Origin: Gammaproteobacteria bacterium
GTDB taxonomy: Bacteria > Gemmatimonadota > Gemmatimonadetes > Longimicrobiales > Gaopeijiaceae
Direction: 5' to 3'
NCBI GenBank assembly: GCA_009843625.1
Contig: VYDD01000139.1
Span: forward strand, 39,707 to 47,917
DNA length: 8,211 nucleotides
Shown: positions 1 through 5,499 of the stretch, piece by piece
Position numbering within the stretch: position 1 is the first letter of the stretch
Layout of the letters: each line of letters begins with the position of its first letter
The notes under the pieces: generated by a model
Seen by the model: only the letters and a program-made list of their open reading frames with translations
Database searches by the model: none
Told to the model about the DNA's origin: nothing
Position numbers and translations under genes: made by a program

Positions 1-1
1 C

Positions 2-190
2 GGCCTGGTGGGGGGGGCGCTGCGCGGCCCCGGCGGGGCCTTGGAGCGGGTGGGGGGGGGGCGCGGGGCCTCCGACGCCGACGAGGTGCTGGCGCTCTCC
101 GGACCCTTCGGCAATTCGACCCGGCAGAACCGGGTGAGCGGCCCCACCGGATCCGACGCCTCCGACCGGCCCGACGACCGGATTCCGTGA
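2..190 (+). CDS. 3' end of the gene upstream of nuoC, probably NuoB C-terminal tail (partial)
   Basis: This frame is open from the window edge to the TGA at 188-190. It encodes about 62 residues: a Gly/Ala-rich stretch (GLVGGALRGPGGALERVGGG) and then a polar Ser/Asp/Pro/Arg-rich tail ending DDRIP. No NuoB motif (4Fe-4S N2 cysteines, GCPPRPE) falls inside the window, so the assignment rests on position: nuoB normally precedes nuoC, and the TGA overlaps the nuoC GTG by four bases (GTGA). Third positions are mostly G/C, as in the neighbours, which supports this frame from about base 62 onward. NuoB usually ends soon after its last motif, so a tail of this composition would be a disordered extension. 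Two G homopolymers (10-17 and 52-61) make the reading frame before base 62 uncertain. It could instead be another nuo-linked gene. Confidence 0.5.
   Translation, partial: GLVGGALRGPGGALERVGGGRGASDADEVLALSGPFGNSTRQNRVSGPTGSDASDRPDDRIP
10..17. repeat. G8 homopolymer run
   Basis: Eight consecutive G on the + strand lie inside the C-terminal part of the gene upstream of nuoC. Such runs are prone to slipped-strand mutation and to sequencing error. A one-base change would shift the frame of that gene's tail. Confidence 0.9.
52..61. repeat. G10 homopolymer run
   Basis: Ten consecutive G encode Gly-Gly-Gly within the upstream gene's tail (frame 2). It is the longest homopolymer I noticed in the window and lies about 125 bases before the nuoC start. 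It may be a contingency-type tract or an artefact. The sequence alone cannot tell. Confidence 0.9.
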
Positions 191-816
191 CCCGACCCGA
201 CCGCCACAGCATGTCGGCTTCCGCCACCGTTGAAGCTCTGCGCGCCGCATTCCCCGACGCCGTCGTGCGCGACCTGGTGCAATCCGGGGACCAGCAGGTG
301 GTCTACATCGACCCCGGCCGCAACGCGGAGGTGCTGGACTGGCTGCGCACCGATCCCGGCGAGCGCTTCAACCTGCTGGTGGACGTTACCGCGGTCGATT
401 ACGGCGACGGGCGCCCGCTCGAGGTTGTCTACCAGCTCTGGTCCATCCCGCACCGCAAGGCACTGCGGGTGAAGTGCGAGCTGCCGCTTTCCCGCCTCGC
501 GATCGCCTCGGTGACCGCTCTCTGGAGCGCGGCCGACTGGCTCGAGCGCGAGGTCTACGATCTGTTCGGGATCGAGTTCCGGGGGCATCCGGACCTGCGC
601 CGCATTCTCATGCCCGAGAACTACGCCGAGGGCCATCCCCTGCGGAAGGATTTCCCGCTGCGCGGCCGTTTCTCCCGCGCCGAGCAGACCCGGCGCGCCC
701 TCTCGCAGGACCTGGAGCAGTACTACATGCCGGAGGAACTGGAGGGACGTGGCGCGCCCCAGATCGTGCCCGCGGACGAATCGCCGACCTCCGCCCGGGA
801 GAGCATCGGCCGATGA
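187..816 (+). CDS. nuoC: NADH-quinone oxidoreductase subunit C (NuoC, 30 kDa subunit)
   Basis: NuoC is a peripheral-arm subunit that packs against NuoD and helps hold the NuoB/D/I module. It carries no cofactor. The 209-residue product has the 30 kDa-subunit fold in order: an N-terminal alpha/beta domain (about 15-110), then the family signature around 120-141 (EREVYDLFGIEFRGHPDLRR), then GHPLRKDFPLRG at 149-160, which closes the conserved domain. The last 40 or so residues are a polar tail. NuoC is separate from NuoD, unlike the E. coli NuoCD fusion. The start is GTG 187, chosen because GTGA overlaps the upstream stop. An in-frame ATG at 211 (MSASATVEALRAAFPDA) resembles an ordinary NuoC N-terminus and is a real alternative. 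Neither start has a clear Shine-Dalgarno sequence. The 3' end overlaps the ATG at 813 (ATGA). Confidence 0.95.
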   Translation: MTRPDRHSMSASATVEALRAAFPDAVVRDLVQSGDQQVVYIDPGRNAEVLDWLRTDPGERFNLLVDVTAVDYGDGRPLEVVYQLWSIPHRKALRVKCELPLSRLAIASVTALWSAADWLEREVYDLFGIEFRGHPDLRRILMPENYAEGHPLRKDFPLRGRFSRAEQTRRALSQDLEQYYMPEELEGRGAPQIVPADESPTSARESIGR

Positions 817-914
817 CGCGGCGGACGGTGGATATCCCGGTGGGGCGGGGAGCGGAGATGGGGATGTACGCCCGGCCCGCCATGGGACCGCTGGCTCCCG
901 TCGATGTCGCATAG
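813..914 (+). other. Detached 5' piece of nuoD (33 codons) ending in an in-frame TAG
   Basis: ATG 813 overlaps the nuoC TGA as ATGA, the same arrangement seen at the other overlapping junctions in this operon. The frame reads MTRRTVDIPVGRGAEMGMYA and continues to a TAG at 912-914. It is in phase with nuoD (936 minus 813 is 41 codons). After the TAG come PDIGSEE and then the nuoD ATG. A GGGAG at 797-801 lies 11 bases upstream. Third positions are largely G/C both before and after the TAG, as expected of coding sequence. NuoD proteins usually have about 25-40 residues before the GPQHPATHG motif, and this piece would supply them. The simplest reading is that 813-2090 was one 425-codon nuoD and the TAG is a nonsense mutation (for example CAG to TAG) or a base-call error. 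A short coupling leader peptide is possible but less likely. Confidence 0.75.
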
Positions 915-929
915 CCCGACATCGGGTCC

Positions 930-935
930 GAGGAG
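930..935 (+). promoter_or_regulatory. GAGGAG directly abutting the nuoD ATG 936 (poorly placed RBS)
   Basis: GAGGAG is a good Shine-Dalgarno core, but it touches the ATG with no spacer, whereas about 5-9 bases are usual. In the nuoD frame it encodes Glu-Glu before Met, which looks like internal coding sequence of a longer NuoD. It could still aid re-initiation after the TAG at 912-914. Confidence 0.4.
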
Positions 936-2090
936 ATGCTCATCAACATCGGGCCCCAGCACCCCGCCACGCACGGCGTGCTGAGGCTCATCTGCGAACT
1001 GGACGGGGAGACCGTGCTGTCGGTCACGCCGCATATCGGCTACCTGCACTCCTCCTTCGAGAAGCTGGGCGAGTACCGCACGTATAACCAGATCGTGCCG
1101 CTGACCGACCGCATGGACTACCTGGCGCCGCTGATCTACAACTGCGCCTACGCCATGGCGGTCGAGAAGCTGATGGGCATCGAGGTCACCGAGCGCTGCA
1201 AGGTGGTGCGCGTGATCTGCCTGGAGCTGGACCGCATCTTCTCGCACCTGCTCTGGCTGGGCACCACCGCCATCGACGTCGGCGCTTTCACCCCCTTCCT
1301 GTACGCCTTCCAGGAGCGCGAGCGCATCTACCAGCTGCACGAGGAGCTGACGGGCGCCCGCATCACGACCTCCGCCACCCGCGTCGGGGGCATGATGTCG
1401 GATCTGCCGCCGGGCTGGGCCGAGGGCGTGCGCGAGTTCATCGATACCTTCCCCCGCACGCTGAACGAGATCGACGCGCTGCTCACCACCAACGCGATCC
1501 ACCAGGGCCGCACCATGAATATCGGCGCGATCGGTCCCGAAGACGCGGTTGACTGCGGCCTCACCGGCCCAAACCTGCGCGCCAGCGGGGTGGACTACGA
1601 CGTGCGCAAGGACCGGCCCTACTACGACTACGAGACCTACGACTTCGAAGTCCCGGTCGGCGAGAACGGGGACTGCTACGACCGCTACCTGGTGCGCATG
1701 GAGGAGATGCGCCAGAGCGTGGCCATCCTGCATCAGGCGCTGGACCGTCTTCCTGATGGCCCCATCAACGTCGAGGACCCGCGCATCAGCCTGCCGAGCA
1801 AGACCGACTGCATGAGCGACATGGAGTCGATGATCCACCACTTCAAGCTGATCATGGACGGCATCGACGCGCCCGCCGAAGACTGCTACTTCTCCGTCGA
1901 GGGGTCGAAGGGGGAGCTGGGCATGTACCTGGTGGGCGACGGGGGCCCCAAGCCGGTGCGCTGGCGCATCCGCCCGCCCTCCTTCGTCAACCTGTCCGCG
2001 ATCGCGAAGCTGGCCGAGGGGCACCTGGTGGCCGACCTCATCATGATCAACGCGAGCCTCGACATCGTCCTGGGCGAGATCGACCGATGA
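936..2090 (+). CDS. nuoD: NADH-quinone oxidoreductase subunit D (NuoD, 49 kDa subunit), N-terminus probably clipped
   Basis: NuoD forms the quinone-reaction cavity with NuoB and NuoH and is related to the large subunit of NiFe hydrogenases. From ATG 936 the product has 384 residues. The core is intact: GPQHPATHG at 6-14, whose second His (H13) matches the quinone-contacting His38 of Thermus Nqo4; HIGYLHSSFEK at 33-43; RMDYL at 59-63, with Y62 matching Nqo4 Tyr87; LRASGVDYDVRK at 214-225; ESMIHHFK at 297-304; GELGMYLV at 326-333; and RPPSFVNL at 346-353, ending in GEIDR. The Fe-S ligands of the hydrogenase ancestor are absent, as in all NuoD. The N-terminus is about 25 residues shorter than Nqo4. 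In-phase sequence upstream to ATG 813 would restore it but for the TAG at 912-914. ATG 936 is the first start after that stop and its RBS spacing is poor. The stop overlaps nuoE (ATGA). Confidence 0.93.
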   Translation: MLINIGPQHPATHGVLRLICELDGETVLSVTPHIGYLHSSFEKLGEYRTYNQIVPLTDRMDYLAPLIYNCAYAMAVEKLMGIEVTERCKVVRVICLELDRIFSHLLWLGTTAIDVGAFTPFLYAFQERERIYQLHEELTGARITTSATRVGGMMSDLPPGWAEGVREFIDTFPRTLNEIDALLTTNAIHQGRTMNIGAIGPEDAVDCGLTGPNLRASGVDYDVRKDRPYYDYETYDFEVPVGENGDCYDRYLVRMEEMRQSVAILHQALDRLPDGPINVEDPRISLPSKTDCMSDMESMIHHFKLIMDGIDAPAEDCYFSVEGSKGELGMYLVGDGGPKPVRWRIRPPSFVNLSAIAKLAEGHLVADLIMINASLDIVLGEIDR

Positions 2091-2749
2091 GCGCTCCCGC
2101 CCGCGTGCCCTTCCGCAACCCCGGCTGGGCCGGCAACACGGGAGAGTTCGACCTTACCGAAGCGGAGGTGCGCGGCACCGATTTCGTGGGCGAGCGGCCC
2201 CTCGACGGAGGCCACGAATCGGCGGCTCCCTCGTATCCCTACATGCTCCCCGACAAGGATCCGGACGCGGTCCTCTTCGAGGGTCCCTATCGGGAGCGCT
2301 TCGAGAAGATTCGCACGCGCTACCCGACCGCGCGCGCCGCCCTCATTCCGACGCTGAACCTGGCCCAGGAGCTGCGCGGCCACGTCTCCCCCGAGACGAT
2401 GGACGAGGTGGCGGCGCTGCTCGGCCTGGCGTCGGCCGAGGTGCGCGGTACGGTCACCTTCTACACGATGTACAACAAGCGGCCGGTGGGGCGGTTCCTC
2501 ATCCAGGTCTGCACCAACATCAGCTGCAGCCTGTGCAAGGGCGAGGAGGTGCTGGAAGCCTTCCTGCGGCACACGGGCACCGAGTTGGGAGAGACCTCCG
2601 GGGACGGCGACTTCACCGTCATCGAGGTGGAGTGCCTGGCCGCGTGCGGGTTCCCGGTGGCCGTGCAGATCAACTCCCGCTACTACGAGAACGTGCTGCC
2701 GGACGACGTGCCCGCCCTGCTGCAGCGCCTCAGGGAGCACGGCGAGTAG
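2087..2749 (+). CDS. nuoE: NADH-quinone oxidoreductase subunit E (NuoE, 24 kDa subunit) with a long N-terminal extension
   Basis: NuoE is a thioredoxin-fold ferredoxin in the NADH-dehydrogenase tip. It holds 2Fe-2S cluster N1a next to the NuoF flavin. In the 220-residue product, a helical N-domain (about 64-125, RERFEKIRTRYPTARAALIP) precedes the cluster domain. The four ligands are C142 and C147 (VCTNISC) plus C183 and C187 (VECLAAC), in the usual spacing. C150 is an additional cysteine close to the first pair. The first 60 or so residues, before the segment matching the start of Thermus Nqo2, are an extra region rich in Gly, Glu, Pro and aromatic residues with no motif I recognise. ATG 2087 overlaps the nuoD stop (ATGA), which favours this start. 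M53 (base 2243) would remove most of the extension but has no visible RBS. The TAG stop abuts the nuoF ATG. Confidence 0.95.
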   Translation: MSAPARVPFRNPGWAGNTGEFDLTEAEVRGTDFVGERPLDGGHESAAPSYPYMLPDKDPDAVLFEGPYRERFEKIRTRYPTARAALIPTLNLAQELRGHVSPETMDEVAALLGLASAEVRGTVTFYTMYNKRPVGRFLIQVCTNISCSLCKGEEVLEAFLRHTGTELGETSGDGDFTVIEVECLAACGFPVAVQINSRYYENVLPDDVPALLQRLREHGE

Positions 2750-4042
2750 ATGGCCTACCCCTACGTGCACGAGCGCGAGGTGCGCATGATCTCGCGCAAC
2801 TTCGGGGATCCCGCGGCGCGCACGCTCGACGGATACCGGGAGCGGGGCGGATACAAAGGGCTCGAGCGAGCCTTCGAGATCGGGCCGGCCGCGGTGATCG
2901 ACGAAGTGAAGGCATCGGGACTGCGGGGCAGGGGAGGAGCCGGGTTCCCCACCGGGCTCAAGTGGAGCTTCATGCCGAAGGCGGGGGTCAAGCCGCATTA
3001 CCTGCTTTGCAACGCCGACGAATCGGAGCCCGGCACCTTCAAGGACCGCGAGCTGATTCGCTGGGATCCCCATCAGTTGATCGAAGGGTGCCTGATAGCA
3101 GCCTATGCGATGGGTTCGCGACACGCCTACATCTATCTCCGCGGCGAGTTCTTCGAAGCCAGCCAGGTCATGGCGCGGGCGGTCGAGGAGGCGTACGAGC
3201 GAGGGTTTGCCGGGCGCCGCATCCTGGGCTCGGAAAACGACATCGAGGTGACCGTGCACGTGGGTGCCGGGGCATACATCTGCGGTGAAGAGACCGGCCT
3301 CATGAACTCCCTCGAGGGCCGTCGCGGGGAGCCGCGGGTGAAGCCGCCCTTCCCGGCCGCCGTGGGCGTGTATTCGATGCCCACGACCATCAACAACGTC
3401 GAGACGCTGGCGGCCGTGCCCCACATCGTGGAGCACGGGGGCGAGTGGTACCGGCAGTGGGGCACCGACAAGTCCCCCGGCACCAAGCTCTTTTGCGTGA
3501 GCGGCCACGTGGAGAAGCCCGGCAACTACGAGCTGCCGCTGGGTTTTCCGATGATGGAGCTGATCGAGGACGTGTGCGGCGGCATGGCCGGAGGACGGGC
3601 GCTCAAGTCCGTGATCCCGGGCGGCAGTTCCGTTCCGCTCATGGATGTCGAGGATTGCCGGGAATGCACGCTGTGCTATGAGGGGGTGGAGGCCGCGGGT
3701 TCGATGCTTGGCTGCGCTTCGGTCATCGTGATGGACGACCGCACCAACATCGTGCGCGAGGTGCGGCGCATGGTCCAGTTCTACGCGCACGAGTCCTGCG
3801 GGCAGTGCACCCCCTGCCGCGAGGGCACTCCCTGGATGACGCAGGTGCTTCGCCGCATCGAAGCGGGCGGGGGCACCGAGGCCGACCTGGACACGCTGCT
3901 CGACATGAGCGCCCAGATGACCGGCACCACCATCTGCGTGCTGTCCGACTCGGCGGCGGCCCCGGTGGTCTCCTCCATCGAGAAGTTCCGGGACGAGTAC
4001 CTGGCCCTGATCCACGGCGCCGAGAGAGCGGAGGTCGCGTGA
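2750..4042 (+). CDS. nuoF: NADH-quinone oxidoreductase subunit F (NuoF, 51 kDa, NADH/FMN-binding)
   Basis: NuoF oxidises NADH, passes a hydride to FMN and feeds electrons to 4Fe-4S cluster N3. The 430-residue length is typical. Motifs in order: GLRGRGGAGFPTGLKW at 57-72 (nucleotide/FMN loop); CNADESEPGTFKDR at 87-100; VGAGAYICGEETGLMNSLEG at 171-190 (FMN-binding); NNVETL at 215-220; IPGGSS at 289-294 in the SLBB-like region; and the N3 ligands C350, C353 and C356 (ESCGQCTPCREG) with C396 (TTICVLSD). The odd part is 302-310 (DCRECTLCY): three cysteines in CxxCxxC spacing plus C322, where the homologues I recall have non-cysteine residues and the same segment length. The start ATG directly follows the nuoE TAG, implying termination-coupled initiation. 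The stop overlaps the nuoG GTG (GTGA). Confidence 0.97.
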   Translation: MAYPYVHEREVRMISRNFGDPAARTLDGYRERGGYKGLERAFEIGPAAVIDEVKASGLRGRGGAGFPTGLKWSFMPKAGVKPHYLLCNADESEPGTFKDRELIRWDPHQLIEGCLIAAYAMGSRHAYIYLRGEFFEASQVMARAVEEAYERGFAGRRILGSENDIEVTVHVGAGAYICGEETGLMNSLEGRRGEPRVKPPFPAAVGVYSMPTTINNVETLAAVPHIVEHGGEWYRQWGTDKSPGTKLFCVSGHVEKPGNYELPLGFPMMELIEDVCGGMAGGRALKSVIPGGSSVPLMDVEDCRECTLCYEGVEAAGSMLGCASVIVMDDRTNIVREVRRMVQFYAHESCGQCTPCREGTPWMTQVLRRIEAGGGTEADLDTLLDMSAQMTGTTICVLSDSAAAPVVSSIEKFRDEYLALIHGAERAEVA

Positions 4043-5499
4043 GCACCGTCACCCTGACCATCGACGGCCAGCGGGTCACGGTCCCCGAGGGCACCTCGCT
4101 GCTGCATGCGGCCGAGGAGATCGGCGTGGAGGTGCCGCACTACTGCTATCATGCCGCGCTGTCCGCGCCCGCCCAGTGCCGCCTCTGCCTGGTGGACGTG
4201 GAAGGCGCACCCAAGCCCATGCCCTCCTGCGTCACCCAGGCCCAGGACGGCCAGGTGGTGCGCACCGACGAGGGGCTGGCGCGCGAGATGCGCAAGGGCG
4301 TGCTCGAGTTCTACCTCATCAACCACCCGCTGGACTGTCCCATCTGCGACCAGTCCGGGGAGTGCAAGCTGCAGGACTACGTTCACTCCGAGGGCCGCGC
4401 GCACGGCCGCGGGGTCGAGCCCAAGCGCGTGTTCGGCCGAGACGACTTCGGAGGCGACGTCCTCTTCTACGGCGACCGCTGCGTCATGTGCACCCGCTGC
4501 GTGCGCTTCATGGAGGAGATGGCCCAGGATCCCGTGCTGACGGTGGTGGAGCGGGGCGACCGGGCGGTCATCGACACCTTCTTCGAGCAGGGACTGAAGG
4601 ACTCCTCCTGGTCGGGCAACATCGTCGACATCTGCCCGGTGGGGGCGCTGGTCTCCAAGGACTTCCTGCACAAGGCGCGCGCCTGGGATCTCGACCACAC
4701 CCCGTCCGTGTGCCCCAACTGCTCTCAGGGATGCAACGTCGACATCCACACCCGCGACAACGTGGTGCATCGGCTCAAGCCCCGGGAAAACCCGGAGGTC
4801 AACGGCCACTGGATGTGCGACTACGGCCGCGGCCACTACGAGTGGATGAACCGGAGCGACCGGATCGAAGAGCCCTTTGTGCGAGGGGACGGCGGCTGGT
4901 CGGCGCCCGGATGGCACGGAGCTCTCGCCTCGTTGCGGGAGCGGCTCCAGGATTGCCGCGGTCCCGTCCACGCCGTCGCTTCCGCGCACGCATCCAACGA
5001 GGATCTGGCCGCCCTGCGGGAGCTGGTGGAGCGAATCGGCGGAGGCGACATCGTGTACCGCTCGGCGAGAGCCCCGGACGAGGTCCCGCTGCCCGGCTTC
5101 CCCATGCTGGCCCGCCGCCGCGACCTGGCGCCCAACACCCGCGGCGCAGAACTGCTGGGGATGCGCCGGGTCGGAGGCGACGACGCCAGCGGAGGGCTGG
5201 ACGAGGTGGCGGCGAGCACCGGCACGCTGATCGTGCTGGGCGATGAACTGGCCGACCAGCCGGAGGACTTCGGCTCGCGTGCGGAGCTCTTCGCATATCT
5301 CGGAGCCCACCCGGCGCCGGCCGCCCGCAGCGCGCACTTCGTGCTCCCGGTCACCACCTTCGCGGAGCAGGAGGGGACCTTCACCAACGTGCAGACCCGT
5401 GTGCAGCGCTTCGAGCCCGCGCTCAGGGCCCCCGGGAGCGCCCAGCCCGCGTGGCAGGTGCTCGGCGCACTGACCGCCTCCCTCGCGGGAGAACGATGA
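4039..5499 (+). CDS. nuoG: NADH-quinone oxidoreductase subunit G (NuoG), short form with N1b, N5, N4 and N7 cluster ligands
   Basis: NuoG is the large Fe-S subunit that carries electrons from NuoF toward NuoI. The 486-residue product starts with a 2Fe-2S ferredoxin domain (N1b: C36, C47, C50, C64). Next come the His-Cys N5 motif (H96, C100, C103, C109) and N4 (C148, C151, C154, C199 in DICPVGAL). A further CPNCSQGC at 225-232 with C260 (MCDYGR) matches the optional 4Fe-4S cluster N7 at the head of the molybdopterin-oxidoreductase-like domain. After that the domain is strongly reduced: residues 280-430 are divergent, then the familiar C-terminal segment returns (FVLPVTTFAEQEGTFTN at 434-450, VQRFEPAL at 455-462). 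Well-known NuoG/Nqo3 proteins have roughly 780-900 residues, so a large internal part is missing. The frame is clean, so this is a short variant and not a broken gene. GTG 4039 is chosen for the GTGA overlap with nuoF and because the product then begins with the ferredoxin domain. Confidence 0.95.
   Translation: MSTVTLTIDGQRVTVPEGTSLLHAAEEIGVEVPHYCYHAALSAPAQCRLCLVDVEGAPKPMPSCVTQAQDGQVVRTDEGLAREMRKGVLEFYLINHPLDCPICDQSGECKLQDYVHSEGRAHGRGVEPKRVFGRDDFGGDVLFYGDRCVMCTRCVRFMEEMAQDPVLTVVERGDRAVIDTFFEQGLKDSSWSGNIVDICPVGALVSKDFLHKARAWDLDHTPSVCPNCSQGCNVDIHTRDNVVHRLKPRENPEVNGHWMCDYGRGHYEWMNRSDRIEEPFVRGDGGWSAPGWHGALASLRERLQDCRGPVHAVASAHASNEDLAALRELVERIGGGDIVYRSARAPDEVPLPGFPMLARRRDLAPNTRGAELLGMRRVGGDDASGGLDEVAASTGTLIVLGDELADQPEDFGSRAELFAYLGAHPAPAARSAHFVLPVTTFAEQEGTFTNVQTRVQRFEPALRAPGSAQPAWQVLGALTASLAGER

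Noticed and set aside
912..914. The TAG in nuoD as a recoded (readthrough, pyrrolysine or suppressor) codon
   Set aside because: Nothing in the window supports recoding: no special downstream structure was evident by eye, nuoE and nuoK use TAG as ordinary stops, and NuoD is not a known pyrrolysine protein. A nonsense change or base error is simpler.
1886..4015. A 709-codon open frame on the - strand, plus other long antisense frames (723-2024, 3781-5514)
   Set aside because: They lie opposite well-identified nuo genes and encode low-complexity His/Val/Arg/Leu-rich sequence without family motifs. They are by-products of very high GC third positions.
3805..4038. Upstream in-frame extension of nuoG by 78 codons into nuoF
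   Set aside because: It lies wholly within nuoF in another frame and has no ferredoxin-family sequence. The GTG at 4039 gives a normal NuoG N-terminus with the operon's usual four-base overlap.
5451..5495. Earlier GTG start for nuoH
   Set aside because: It would add an Arg-rich peptide unlike NuoH N-termini. ATG 5496 with the ATGA overlap fits the family start.
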